From Bacillus_BA songklensis (GTDB lineage Bacteria; Bacillota; Bacilli; Bacillales; Bacillaceae_H), in contig NZ_JBHRZT010000072.1 of assembly GCF_042649685.1 (NCBI RefSeq), forward strand, positions 558,001-622,000: a stretch of DNA of 64,000 nt, given 5' to 3'. Below are positions 1-8,845 of this stretch, one piece after another (the first letter of the stretch is position 1; the number at the start of each line of letters is the position of its first letter). The notes under the pieces are model-generated. The model saw only the letters and a program-made list of their open reading frames with translations. It made no database searches and was not told the origin of the DNA. A program made the translations under genes and the position numbers.

Positions 1-105
1 AGCACGTAATTACTCCAGAAAAAAACAAGAAAGAGTTGAAAGGGTAAAAAAATGGAAGAACCCAAAGTTGAGATAAAGAGCCAGAGCAACCAGCAGTAGA
101 ACTCT

Positions 106-1269
106 TTAATTTGGGGCATTTACTTTTTCAGCCTCCCGATAGTATTCAGTAATGACGGTAGCCAGAGCCTTAATTGTATTTTTCAACTCTTCCATATCAT
201 TATCCACTCCACCAACCTCGATAAGGATGGAATGGGCGGCTAAATCCTGATTATATACGCCATTCACCCCTTTTCCTACTTTGCCCAGTACCCCTCTACT
301 TAAGCCGGGATATTTGACTTTTAACGCCTCATGCAATGATTTGGCAAATTCAAGGTTTTGTTCAAAATTAGGATTTTCTTTTCCTAAAACAAATACCACT
401 CTTGCATACGATGTACCATTGATGTTGATTGTCGTATTCTTCTTTCGAAGTGAATCTCTGTGTAAATCCAAAAAGAATTTTAAGTTTTTGTCTCGACTCA
501 TGGCAGATTGGACAATGGTTCGGGACGCTTGGTATGCTTTGGATGTACCCCAGCCTTTTTTCTTCAGTTCTTGTCCTATATTTGTCTTGTCCACTACGGC
601 TCCAACTTGATTCTTCTCCAGTTCTTGAGCCAGCATTTGCCCCACTAACGTAATATTGGTTTTAGAATCTGCAGCCTTATCGGCATCCGGTTCATTCGTG
701 ATCCCTAGTAATGGAAAATAAGATTCCCAACTATGCGTATGATAAATATAAAAGTTCTTTTCTTTTGGAGGATTAGCGGTTGGAGGAGCATCTGTATTGC
801 TTTCGTACTGCTCCAGTTGTTCCTTGGCCATCCCTCTTTCTTTTAGGAGAATCTCCAATGGAGGGGAAGACTCAACAGGCGTATTTGTATAATCAGTCCC
901 CTGTCCCGCCGTTAAGATGTCGTATTTGTATAAAAGAAATCCGGGTAATTCATTGCCTATGAGGGTCCTGATATCTCCCATACGGATATTAGTCGCTAAT
1001 TCAAGTCCCGCAGAAGACAAGGAGACATTTTTTATATTCGGCTTATCTTGAACGAAATAAGCATTTTCAAATCCCATCACCCGAATAAACAACTCTGTCG
1101 AAGCTGAATGGAAAGAATCATGGACATATGACGGCAAGTACAAAGAACTTCTTTGCATCGTTGAGAGCATGCCGGCCAAAACAAACACGCATACAACACA
1201 AAAAGGAACCAAAAAAACAAGGACATTAAACCTTGAGTCCCAATTCAAAATGTAAGTTTTAGGTTTCAT
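106..1269 (-). CDS. spoIIP: Stage II sporulation protein P (engulfment peptidoglycan hydrolase)
   Basis: SpoIIP is an amidase/endopeptidase that degrades septal peptidoglycan with SpoIID and SpoIIM while the mother cell engulfs the forespore. The 387-residue protein has one N-terminal membrane segment (about residues 14-36), a poorly conserved linker, and the C-terminal SpoIIP domain. In that domain the metal and catalytic motifs are visible: YHTHS.E at about 176-182 and DLHRDS at about 268-273, plus a conserved VLGKENPNFEQN stretch. Length is close to the B. subtilis protein. The ATG start at 1269 precedes the membrane anchor directly. It stands alone; the gpr gene that often accompanies it is not in view. 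Confidence 0.95.
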   Translation of the reverse strand: MKPKTYILNWDSRFNVLVFLVPFCVVCVFVLAGMLSTMQRSSLYLPSYVHDSFHSASTELFIRVMGFENAYFVQDKPNIKNVSLSSAGLELATNIRMGDIRTLIGNELPGFLLYKYDILTAGQGTDYTNTPVESSPPLEILLKERGMAKEQLEQYESNTDAPPTANPPKEKNFYIYHTHSWESYFPLLGITNEPDADKAADSKTNITLVGQMLAQELEKNQVGAVVDKTNIGQELKKKGWGTSKAYQASRTIVQSAMSRDKNLKFFLDLHRDSLRKKNTTININGTSYARVVFVLGKENPNFEQNLEFAKSLHEALKVKYPGLSRGVLGKVGKGVNGVYNQDLAAHSILIEVGGVDNDMEELKNTIKALATVITEYYREAEKVNAPN

Positions 1270-1618
1270 TTCTCTTCTATCCTTTCTTTATTCTTTACTA
1301 GAATATATGTAATTGGGAGAGATATAGAAGAAGATTCTCCATCATCAAGAGGTAAGGATTAACTTAGGAGGCTGATATTGCAGCATAAGGAAAAATAAAC
1401 TAGTTCACTTTGAATCCATAAGAAAATGGATACGGCCTTCGGGAATTTGCCGCGTGCGACTTCAGGTAAAATGGTAACAATCATTCTATTGACCCTACTA
1501 ATTTGTACTGAAAAACAGGAAGCAGCATAAATTTATAGTAATCAGTCATTGCTGCGTTTTGTGGAATGGTCATTCATTGTCAACTTATCATAACCATTTT
1601 ATTTAGGAGGTATTATAT
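1270..1618. other. Intergenic region between divergent spoIIP and the permease gene
   Basis: About 350 bases without a credible reading frame. A strong ribosome binding site (AGGAGG, 1605-1610) lies 8 bases before the GTG start at 1619. An inverted AATGGT/ACCATT pair (1565-1570 and 1593-1598) could be an operator, but nothing identifies its regulator. Confidence 0.4.
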
Positions 1619-2617
1619 GTGAAATTATCTTTTTTTGAAACATTTAAAGAAGTAATAGCTGTCATTCTTTTTATGCTGTTTGTCTATCTCTTCTTTTTTG
1701 CTAAACAGGTAAAAGAATTTCTCTTCATTAATCAAGTTCCTGCTGATTTTGCCAATATAAATACTATTTTTCTTAGCATTGTGATGGAAGCCATCCCGTT
1801 TATCTTACTTGGTGTTTTTGCTTCTGCTCTTATCCAGTCTTTTATTTCGGAAAAAACGCTTCAAAGAATGTTACCAAAACATGCATTTCTTGCGATGCTG
1901 CCAGCCGCTTTATTAGGGATTATTTTTCCAATCTGTGAATGTGCGATCATTCCCGTTGTACGGAGATTAATAAAAAAGGGATTGCCTTTGCATGTAGGGA
2001 TAGTAATATTAGTGACCGTACCAATTTTGAATCCAGTTGTTTTTTTATCAACTTATTTTGCCTTCCCCCATAATGCTCCTGTCTTGTACTACCGGATGGG
2101 ACTGGCTTTTTTAGCCGCTATGCTGATTGGTTCAGCGATCTACTTTATTTTTAAAGACAAAAATATAGTAAAGGATTCGCCTCTTTCTCATCATCACCAC
2201 ACTCATCAAAGGAATAGGTGGATACAAACCCTCCATCATGCCAGTGAAGAGTTTTTTGATACAGGTAAGTACCTTATTATAGGATCATTTATTGCAAGCT
2301 TATTTCAAACTTACTTAAATCGGGACATTTTAGTGTCCATTGGGACAAATGATTCGATAGCTCCCGCGGTAATGATGGGATTTGCCTATGTATTATCGCT
2401 TTGCTCAGAAGCAGATGCTTTTGTTGCCTCTTCATTTTCCAGTACCTTTACAACAGGTTCTTTGATTGCTTTTTTGGTATTAGGACCCATGATTGATCTT
2501 AAGAATACCCTTATGCTTTTCGCCTACTTTCGTAAACGATTTGTGATTGCCTTTCTATTCCTGATTTTTAGCATCGTGTATGGCCTAGTGTGGATACTTC
2601 AAGCTTTTGTTTTATAG
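1619..2617 (+). CDS. UPF0718 (DUF318) family permease, YcgR-like
   Basis: Predicted polytopic inner-membrane permease of 332 residues with about eight hydrophobic segments. The family hallmark FPICECAIIP with paired acidic/cysteine residues sits near residue 103 and resembles a metal- or thiol-handling motif. A histidine cluster (SHHHHTHQ, about 190-197) lies in the central cytoplasmic loop. The start is GTG at 1619, set by AGGAGG 8 bases upstream. The stop is followed 13 bases later by the YcgQ-type partner, the same pairing as ycgR-ycgQ in B. subtilis. The substrate is not established; metal transport is an inference from the histidines and the ZnuA gene downstream. Confidence 0.85.
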   Translation: MKLSFFETFKEVIAVILFMLFVYLFFFAKQVKEFLFINQVPADFANINTIFLSIVMEAIPFILLGVFASALIQSFISEKTLQRMLPKHAFLAMLPAALLGIIFPICECAIIPVVRRLIKKGLPLHVGIVILVTVPILNPVVFLSTYFAFPHNAPVLYYRMGLAFLAAMLIGSAIYFIFKDKNIVKDSPLSHHHHTHQRNRWIQTLHHASEEFFDTGKYLIIGSFIASLFQTYLNRDILVSIGTNDSIAPAVMMGFAYVLSLCSEADAFVASSFSSTFTTGSLIAFLVLGPMIDLKNTLMLFAYFRKRFVIAFLFLIFSIVYGLVWILQAFVL

Positions 2618-2630
2618 GGAGGAATAGTGT

Positions 2631-3548
2631 ATGACTAAATCGATAATAAGATTTCACACTTTTTTGAGAGGGATTATATTAGCAGGCTATACTTTGTTTT
2701 TCTTTAAATTGTTAGTGACCAATCAGATCATCTATTTTATCTCTCCAAAAATGAAACCTTTTTTGGATTTTACAGCAATCGTGCTGCTCATTCTAGGCAT
2801 TTTCCAAATCATAAAAGGAACTTCAGCAAACCAGAAAGATGTGGGGTGTAGCTGTTGTGAAGGGCATCATCCTCCAGGTAATACTTTACGCTCTTTTCTC
2901 TATTATTCTCTTTTTATCATTCCCATCATAACAGGCTTTCTTTTTGCCGATCATACTCTTAACAGTGCTGTCGCAGAAAAGCGTCAAATTCAGTTTGGGA
3001 CTCTCCATGCTCAAAAGATAAATCAGGTCAAAAAAGAGGATAATACGGCCTCTAAAGGAGACACAAAAGAGAAGGAAAATTCAGCTAGCCGATCGAGATC
3101 CATCAATGACAAATCGCAACAGCAATCAATGACAGAACAGGAATATGAATCCCTGAAAAAAACATTGCTGAGCCAAAGGAAGATTATGATGAACGATGAC
3201 AAGTATATCCCCATCCTGGACATTATTGAAGAAAACTTACCTGAATTCGCGGGGAAGGAAATAGAGACGGCTGGCTTTGTTTTCAGGGAAAATGGTTTTT
3301 CTAATGACCAGGTAGTGATTGCAAGGTTTGGAGTAGTTTGTTGTGTAGCAGACGCTTCCGTTTACGGTATCATGGCAAAAGGAAATGTAGCTGAGCTTAA
3401 AAATGATACTTGGGTAAAAATCAGGGGGACAATAGATAGCGAAACTTATAACTCTACAACAGTTCCCAGCATAAATATCAAATCCATAGAGAAAATTGCT
3501 GAACCTGCTCAGCCATATGTATACGATATCCCCATAAAAATAGAGTAA
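2631..3548 (+). CDS. TIGR03943 / UPF0703 family membrane protein, YcgQ-like
   Basis: Partner of the upstream permease: the two families occur side by side across Firmicutes. The 305-residue protein has two or three N-terminal membrane helices, a cysteine/histidine patch (CSCCEGHH, about residues 84-91), another helix, a charged Ser/Lys-rich linker and a C-terminal extracytoplasmic domain with a CC pair (VVCCVAD). The CC pair and the CSCC patch suggest metal or thiol chemistry at the membrane. The function of the pair is not known. GGAGG lies 6-10 bases before the ATG, so the gene is probably co-translated with its neighbour. Confidence 0.85.
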   Translation: MTKSIIRFHTFLRGIILAGYTLFFFKLLVTNQIIYFISPKMKPFLDFTAIVLLILGIFQIIKGTSANQKDVGCSCCEGHHPPGNTLRSFLYYSLFIIPIITGFLFADHTLNSAVAEKRQIQFGTLHAQKINQVKKEDNTASKGDTKEKENSASRSRSINDKSQQQSMTEQEYESLKKTLLSQRKIMMNDDKYIPILDIIEENLPEFAGKEIETAGFVFRENGFSNDQVVIARFGVVCCVADASVYGIMAKGNVAELKNDTWVKIRGTIDSETYNSTTVPSINIKSIEKIAEPAQPYVYDIPIKIE

Positions 3549-3601
3549 TCCAACTTAATTATGGTTGGCTTTAAGCCAGCTTTTGTTATCAATATATAAG
3601 G

Positions 3602-4135
3602 ATGGTTCAAGAAATTAGAAATAACAAAAAGGAGGAGAACACTATCAACAAGGTTAGCTCTTTAGTGTTGGGATCATTGCTTATTCTAGGTTTAGCCGGG
3701 TGTACAAATAGTCCAGATTCGCCTAAGTCTTCAAATTCAGCTGCAGCCACATCAGCAACTCAAAAAGAGATAAACGCAACTCCTACTATGTTCGAACAAA
3801 AAGAAGTAAAAAACATAGAAGTTACCTCTGTCAAAACAAAAATAACGAGAGCATTTACCAAAGAAAATGATATGAAGATGTTTACCGCTAGTATGGAGCA
3901 TGCCAAAAAGATGAAATTGCTGTTGGATGAAGAATCTGCCGACAATATAGATTGTAAGATGAAAATTAGCTATCAAGATGGATCCAATCACAACTATTTC
4001 ATTTGGATAATGGATGAAGGTAAAGATGTCGTGATAGGCTATCAGAAAAAACCAGACGATGTTCATCTCGAGGGCTATGAATTAACCGAAGATCGTTCAA
4101 AGCAACTAGCTCATTTATTAGAGGAAATACTTTAA
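3602..4135 (+). CDS. Predicted lipoprotein of unknown function (start uncertain, possibly ATC at 3644)
   Basis: A lipobox LLILGLAGC marks a secreted, lipid-anchored protein with a mature part of about 145 residues rich in Lys and Glu. No domain is recognised with confidence; the C-terminal half resembles small extracytoplasmic domains of Bacillus lipoproteins. The only canonical start that gives a full signal peptide is ATG 3602, which has no proper ribosome binding site and adds a hydrophilic leader. A perfect GGAGG (3631-3635) instead lies 8 bases before an in-frame ATC at 3644, which would give the ordinary lipoprotein N-terminus (M/I)NKVSSLVLGS. The gene sits between the YcgR/YcgQ pair and the zinc-binding lipoprotein. 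Confidence 0.7.
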   Translation: MVQEIRNNKKEENTINKVSSLVLGSLLILGLAGCTNSPDSPKSSNSAAATSATQKEINATPTMFEQKEVKNIEVTSVKTKITRAFTKENDMKMFTASMEHAKKMKLLLDEESADNIDCKMKISYQDGSNHNYFIWIMDEGKDVVIGYQKKPDDVHLEGYELTEDRSKQLAHLLEEIL

Positions 4136-4402
4136 TCTTCCATAACTCCGTTTACTTAGTAGAGAAAGGGCTGGCCAAAAGGACATGTAAAGCGGACTTT
4201 TAACGTCAGCTCCCCTCTTATTTTCTATTCTATTTAAGCAAAAAATGGTTAAAAAACCAAATACAATAAAATTGCTCCAACCATTCTCAATATTCCGCTG
4301 TCCGTAAAAGCCGCTGAAAAACTGGACGGAAACATAGCATACATAGATTGCCACTAAAAAAACCTTGTCAATTACAAAAAAAAGAACTATTATAAAATAG
4401 TC

Positions 4403-4423
4403 AAATCGCAATCATTACGTTTA
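4403..4423. promoter_or_regulatory. Zur box (zinc-responsive operator)
   Basis: The sequence AAATCGCAATCATTACGTTT closely matches the B. subtilis Zur consensus (AAATCGTAAT-N-ATTACGATTT) with its dyad symmetry. It lies about 35 bases upstream of the ZnuA-type gene, overlapping the expected promoter. Zur repression under zinc sufficiency is therefore expected. Confidence 0.8.
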
Positions 4424-4457
4424 ATATAATGATATTTACAAAGAAAAGGAGAATAAT

Positions 4458-5456
4458 ATGAAAAGGTTAGCCGTATTTTTCACAGCTGTACTAGTAACAG
4501 CACTGTTTTTATCCGGCTGCAGCAGCAGCCAAACTGCAACAGAAAGCAATGACAAAAAAGAAACAAACGATCAATTAACCATTTATACGACGATTTTCCC
4601 TTTAGAAGACTTTGCGAAAAAAATTGGCGGTGACTATGTAAAAGTAGAAAGCATTTATCCGCCTAACGTAGATGCTCATACATTTGAGCCGTCACAAAAA
4701 ACAATGGTCAATATTGCCCAAGCAGATGCGTTTATCTACACCGGAGCTGGCTTAGAAGGATTTGTTGATAAAACAAAAGAAGCATTAAAAAATGAAAAAG
4801 TGAAATTTGTTGAAGCAGCAGACGGTGTGACCTTTATTAAAGGCGGTCATGACCATGAAGAAGAGTCCCATGAAGAAGATCATGGCGAAGACGTTCATAA
4901 GCATGAATCAGATGAAGAACACCATGACCACGGCGATTTTGACCCGCACGTTTGGTTAGATCCGATTCGCGCAATCACACTCGCTGAAAATATTAAAAAT
5001 TCACTTGTTGAATTAAAACCGGAACAAAAAGAAACGTTCGAGAAAAATTTTGAAACATTAAAAGGTGAATTAGAACAACTTGATAAAGAACTTAGTGACA
5101 CGGTTCAAAAAGGAAAAACAAAAGAAATCGTGGTAGCACATTCGGCATACGGCTATTGGCATGACCGTTACGGTTTAGAGCAAATTAGCATTGCAGGTCT
5201 TTCGCCAGAGAACGAGCCGTCACAAAAAGAATTACAGGCCATTATTAAAGATGCACGTGAGAAAAACGTAAAATACGTCATTTTTGAACAAAACGTTAAG
5301 CCAAAAATAGCCGATATTGTAAAAAATGAGCTTAACGCTGAACCATTAACACTTCATAATTTAGAATCTATTACAGATGAAGATATTAAAAACAACGAAG
5401 ATTACGTAAGTTTAATGAAGCGCAACATAGAAACGTTGAAAAAAGCATTAAATTAA
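4458..5456 (+). CDS. znuA: Zinc ABC transporter substrate-binding lipoprotein (ZnuA/AdcA type)
   Basis: Captures Zn2+ (possibly Mn2+) outside the membrane and passes it to a ZnuBC permease. The 332-residue protein has a lipobox (LFLSGCSS) and the cluster A-I binding-protein fold. Diagnostic motifs are TIFPLEDFA, a metal-ligand histidine in VDAHTFEPS, a long His/Asp/Glu-rich loop (about residues 130-160) typical of zinc-specific members, and DPHVWLDP. The Zur box just upstream supports zinc specificity. No permease or ATPase gene follows in this window: the gene ends in its own terminator, so znuB/znuC must lie elsewhere. Confidence 0.93.
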   Translation: MKRLAVFFTAVLVTALFLSGCSSSQTATESNDKKETNDQLTIYTTIFPLEDFAKKIGGDYVKVESIYPPNVDAHTFEPSQKTMVNIAQADAFIYTGAGLEGFVDKTKEALKNEKVKFVEAADGVTFIKGGHDHEEESHEEDHGEDVHKHESDEEHHDHGDFDPHVWLDPIRAITLAENIKNSLVELKPEQKETFEKNFETLKGELEQLDKELSDTVQKGKTKEIVVAHSAYGYWHDRYGLEQISIAGLSPENEPSQKELQAIIKDAREKNVKYVIFEQNVKPKIADIVKNELNAEPLTLHNLESITDEDIKNNEDYVSLMKRNIETLKKALN

Positions 5457-5460
5457 ATCA

Positions 5461-5497
5461 CAAGGCCGTTGAGATCGACTCAACGGCCTTGTTGTTT
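5461..5497 (+). terminator. Rho-independent terminator after znuA
   Basis: Perfect 13-bp stem (CAAGGCCGTTGAG with its complement), a five-base loop and TTGTTT tail directly after the stop codon. Confidence 0.9.
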
Positions 5498-5580
5498 ATC
5501 TTAGCTACCTTAAAGAAAGGTATTAAATAATCTACCAATTGGAAACATAATCTTAAATCCTATACAGCGAGGGGAAAAAT

Positions 5581-6234
5581 ATGGATGTTAAACAACGATC
5601 AAAAATTGAACACATAGAAGAAACACAACTCGAAATGACAAACTCATGGTTCGATTATTGGCAGCAATATTCCGACTTGGGTACACCGCAATTTTGGGTG
5701 CTGCTCGGTTTCCTGGTGATTCCTTTAATTATTTTATTCTTTCGTATGGATAAGAGAAAGGCATTACTTTTGGGATTCTTTGGTTACACTGTACATGTGG
5801 CGTTTACTTATATAGATACCTTTGGAGCAAGTAAGGCTTTATGGTTTTATCCATATACAGTTTTACCTATATTGCCTGTAAGTTTTGCTCTAGATGTTTC
5901 TTTTGTTCCAGTTACATACATGTTGGTGTACCAGTGGACTTTAGATAACAAAAAGAGTTATTATTTATCCATGTTAGTACTAAGTGCCCTTCTGTCTTTT
6001 GTCTTTAAACCAGTACTGGCAGCTTTACAGCTATTTCAATTGCATAGAGGAGCAAATTACTTCCATCTATTCTTGGGATACTTTGCTATAGCAATCATTG
6101 CTAAGGCAATTACGAACGTTTTCATTTTTTTGAAAAGAACTCCAAGTAAAAGAACTCCAAGCAAACCGACTGATTTAAAACACACTCGTACGGCAAGTGT
6201 GTTTTTTATATTGAAGCTGACGATGGTTAACTGA
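5581..6234 (+). CDS. CBO0543-family membrane protein
   Basis: 217-residue membrane protein with about five to six hydrophobic helices. The FFRMDKRK loop after helix 1, a central proline-rich PILPVSFALD segment and a VYQW motif match the uncharacterised CBO0543 family of spore formers. The C-terminus looks extended: two copies of RTPSK come from a short tandem repeat (about 6136-6160), and the frame then reads straight through a terminator hairpin before its stop. A second family member is encoded at 26211-26648. Function unknown. Confidence 0.75.
   Translation: MDVKQRSKIEHIEETQLEMTNSWFDYWQQYSDLGTPQFWVLLGFLVIPLIILFFRMDKRKALLLGFFGYTVHVAFTYIDTFGASKALWFYPYTVLPILPVSFALDVSFVPVTYMLVYQWTLDNKKSYYLSMLVLSALLSFVFKPVLAALQLFQLHRGANYFHLFLGYFAIAIIAKAITNVFIFLKRTPSKRTPSKPTDLKHTRTASVFFILKLTMVN
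6179..6207 (+). terminator. Hairpin terminator overlapping the 3' end of the CBO0543 gene
   Basis: AACACACT and AGTGTGTT form an 8-bp stem followed by a T run. It lies inside the reading frame that ends at 6234, which suggests the original stop codon was further upstream. Confidence 0.7.
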
Positions 6235-6344
6235 CCATTCCAGGGTCATTTATTGTCAACAACCCAAAACCCTTTCGCCATGTAAGGGGTCGAGAATAAC
6301 CGATTGTATTTTAATTCCTCTTGTTTTAGTAAAAGCTGCTTACT

Positions 6345-6989
6345 TTACTGTTCTTCTTCTGCCGCTTCCACTAACTTAAATAGAAAACGGTAAATCAAGC
6401 TATACGCCTCTCCTATGGACATGTCTTCTTTAAATCCTTCGACATAGTTCAGCGCAAAATTCAAGTCCCATAGGCCGTCACCTTGATTAAACATTAAACC
6501 AAATTTCAGTTCATCCCCGTGCAAGTTGTTTGATAGATATGTCTTTAACGTTGTTTCAAGTTTCTTCTGCAGCTTCAATCCAAGCATGACATTGTAGAAG
6601 CCAAATATATCATCAAGCTCTACAGAAACAGCGTCTGCCTTGACCATCTCGAACGAGTGAGATTCCAGATAGATAAACTCATTTTTATGCTGTTTCAAGA
6701 ACTGAATGGGTTGAGTTAAAAAAGAGGCAGGTGTTTCTTTGGCAATAACCTCTTCTGATTCTTTATGTACTCGTTCAATATAGGCATCCGAGAAGCGGGA
6801 GATTGGATTTTCCTCTACTAGAATGATGTTCTCTTTTATATCATCTGATAACAGATCATATTTCTTCACATAATTCATTTCCTCTTTATACATGGCAAGC
6901 TCCACCTTATTCTCTCCCTGTAGAGCTTGTTGTTCTTCCTTCACTTTGATTACCTCTGCAATATGTTGTTTCATTCGATCTTTCAACAT
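6345..6989 (-). CDS. Conserved hypothetical protein, cytoplasmic
   Basis: A 214-residue soluble, mostly helical and acidic protein with no membrane segment or motif that I recognise. I place the start at ATG 6989 because GGAGG (6997-7001) lies 7 bases upstream; the in-frame extension to 7031 has no ribosome binding site. The first 45 residues are rich in Lys/Glu/Gln and may form a coiled coil. The C-terminal half (FGLMFNQGDGLWDLNFALN onwards) looks like a compact conserved domain. It is transcribed towards the znuA/CBO0543 side and appears monocistronic. Confidence 0.7.
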   Translation of the reverse strand: MLKDRMKQHIAEVIKVKEEQQALQGENKVELAMYKEEMNYVKKYDLLSDDIKENIILVEENPISRFSDAYIERVHKESEEVIAKETPASFLTQPIQFLKQHKNEFIYLESHSFEMVKADAVSVELDDIFGFYNVMLGLKLQKKLETTLKTYLSNNLHGDELKFGLMFNQGDGLWDLNFALNYVEGFKEDMSIGEAYSLIYRFLFKLVEAAEEEQ

Positions 6990-7177
6990 GACAAAACCTC
7001 CTATGCCTGCACCTGTCCTCCATACTATCATAACCTAAAAAAAGAGGTCGCAACGAACAGCCACAAAAAAAAGAAAATTCTTTTTTTATATTTAGCTAAC
7101 CTGCTCTTTTGTAAAGATGAAAATCAACCACATTCTTTAATGGGTTCTTAAAAAGCAATATCTGGCTGCACTTCCCC

Positions 7178-7630
7178 TTATTCAGAAGCAACAATAACTG
7201 TCGCTTGCAACTCAATTTCCACATTCCCTTTTACAGCACGCGAAATCATACAGGAAGTTTCTGCTTTCTCGGCAAGCTTTAATGCTAATTGACGATCCTT
7301 CTCTGTTGCGCTCGGGTTTAAGACGATGTGCGGGCGATGGATGATTTTTTGGTAGGTAATGATTCCTTTTGTAACATCCACAATTCCTTCTGACTCCATT
7401 GTCAGGTCTGTTTTCTCTAAACCGCTGCGCTCCATCATCGCCGCAAGCGTAATAATATAACAGGTTGCCGCCGCTCCCAACAGCATTTCATCCGGATTGG
7501 TCCCAACGCCCGGTCCATCCATTTCCGGAGGGATGGAGACTTTCGCTTTCAGATTACCTGCCTCTATTTCTCCTACATCGTTTCGTAATCCGGGCCAGTT
7601 TGCTTTTAAATGAAAATGGTGTTGTGCCAT
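7178..7630 (-). CDS. OsmC family protein (SACOL1771-type organic hydroperoxide reductase-like)
   Basis: 150-residue OsmC-fold protein. OsmC/Ohr proteins reduce organic peroxides with a cysteine pair. Here the first conserved cysteine is in GAAATCYIITLAAMMER and the second in AETSCMISRAVKGN, as the family requires. The GTNPDEMLLGA motif is also intact. I choose ATG 7630 because AAGGAGG lies 8 bases before it; the longer frame to 7702 crosses a terminator stem. It is convergent with nothing nearby and follows the aminotransferase gene on the same strand, separated by a hairpin. Confidence 0.9.
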   Translation of the reverse strand: MAQHHFHLKANWPGLRNDVGEIEAGNLKAKVSIPPEMDGPGVGTNPDEMLLGAAATCYIITLAAMMERSGLEKTDLTMESEGIVDVTKGIITYQKIIHRPHIVLNPSATEKDRQLALKLAEKAETSCMISRAVKGNVEIELQATVIVASE

Positions 7631-7701
7631 TCGATATTCCTCCTTGCTTTCGACTATAGTTCGAATGTCATGTCTTTTCCTATAAAGTCGATAAAGATGC
7701 A

Positions 7702-7736
7702 TTAATGTCCCAGCCAGGTTGTGGCTGAGACATTAA
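7702..7736 (-). terminator. Hairpin between the aminotransferase and OsmC genes
   Basis: TTAATGTCCCAGCC pairs with GGCTGAGACATTAA (one mismatch). It sits just after the aminotransferase stop codon on the minus strand. Confidence 0.65.
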
Positions 7737-7771
7737 GAGTACATTATTTTTTTATAAAGCAGGCAGAAAAG

Positions 7772-8845
7772 CTATTTCACTTCAACAACCCAATCAAATG
7801 GATCAGGCTCGGTCCCTTTTTGAATCCCGGTTAACGTATCATACAATTTCTTGGATAACTGCCCGGTTTGGCCGTTGTTAATGACAAGCTTTTCGTCTCT
7901 CCAGAAGAATTCGCCGATTGGTGAAATCACTGCCGCTGTTCCTGTTCCAAACGCTTCCTCCAGCAAACCGTTGGAATAGGCGTCATAAATTTCATCCATC
8001 GAAATTTTACGCTCTGTAACAGGGATGTTCCAATGTTTCAAAAGTTGAATGATTGAATTCCTTGTTACACCTTCTAAAATACTTCCATTCAAGGATGGAG
8101 TGATAACCTCTCCATTGATTTTAAAGAAAATGTTCATGCTTCCTACTTCTTCAATATATTTCTTTTCTACCCCGTCCAGCCATAAAACTTGAGAATAGCC
8201 TTTATCCGTTGCGACTTCTTGAGCTCTCAGGCTTGCGGCATAATTGCCGCCTGTCTTCGCTGTTCCAGTTCCACCTGATACTGCACGGACAAATTCACTT
8301 TCCACTGCAATTTTAACCGGATGGATGCCTTCTTTGTAGTAAGAACCAACAGGTGACAAGATGATGATGAATTGATAACTCTTTGAAGGTGCAACACCTA
8401 AGAATGGTTCTGTTGCGATGATGAACGGTCGGATGTAAAGAGATGTTCCTTCAGCCCCCGGAATCCAATCCCTGTCAATCATGATCAATTGTTTTAAAGC
8501 GTCCAATGCCAATTCCTCATCGATTCTCGGTATACATAATCGATCATTCGATTTATTTAATCTTTGCATATTTTTATCAGGTCTAAATAATAAAACTTGT
8601 TCATCTTTTGTTAGGTATGCTTTTAATCCTTCAAATACAGATTGTCCATAATGAAAAATCATGGAAGCCGGGTCTAAGATGATTGGTTGATAAGGAATGA
8701 TTCGAGGATCATGCCACCCTTTTCCTTCTGTATAATCCATTATGAACATATGGTCTGTAAAAACCCTCCCAAACACCAGTTGATCAGACTCCGGTTTTTG
8801 TTTTTTGGTTGAGCTCAGGGTGATGTCAATAGTATGGTCTTTCAT
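7772..8845 (-). CDS. ilvE: Branched-chain amino acid aminotransferase
   Basis: PLP enzyme interconverting Leu, Ile and Val with their 2-oxo acids, the last step of biosynthesis and first of degradation. The 357-residue sequence is a full-length class IV aminotransferase of the BCAT type II form. Visible motifs are HYGQSVFEGLKAY, YIRPFIIATEP, GTGTAKTGGNYAASL (containing the PLP lysine), EEVGSMNIFF and EAFGTGTAAVISPIG. AAGGAG lies upstream of ATG 8845. CodY control is common for this gene in Bacillus; the AT-rich leader (8846-8985) has no box good enough to claim. B. subtilis homologues are ilvK (ybgE) and ywaA. Confidence 0.95.
   Translation of the reverse strand: MKDHTIDITLSSTKKQKPESDQLVFGRVFTDHMFIMDYTEGKGWHDPRIIPYQPIILDPASMIFHYGQSVFEGLKAYLTKDEQVLLFRPDKNMQRLNKSNDRLCIPRIDEELALDALKQLIMIDRDWIPGAEGTSLYIRPFIIATEPFLGVAPSKSYQFIIILSPVGSYYKEGIHPVKIAVESEFVRAVSGGTGTAKTGGNYAASLRAQEVATDKGYSQVLWLDGVEKKYIEEVGSMNIFFKINGEVITPSLNGSILEGVTRNSIIQLLKHWNIPVTERKISMDEIYDAYSNGLLEEAFGTGTAAVISPIGEFFWRDEKLVINNGQTGQLSKKLYDTLTGIQKGTEPDPFDWVVEVK

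Noticed and set aside
1..105. Possible C-terminal end of a gene entering from the left edge (HVITPEKNKKELKG or ARNYSRKKQERVERVKKWKN)
   Set aside because: Two competing + strand frames stay open only to 47 and 76; too short to choose a frame or name a family.
4118..4411. 97-codon hydrophobic minus-strand frame between the lipoprotein and znuA
   Set aside because: No ribosome binding site, overlaps the Zur box and the end of the lipoprotein gene, and resembles no family.
1561..6265. Short repeat GGTCATTYATTGTCAAC near 1569 and 6242, and GTTAACTGACCATTC near 6225 and 41225
   Set aside because: Matches of 15-17 bases are expected a few times by chance in 64 kb.
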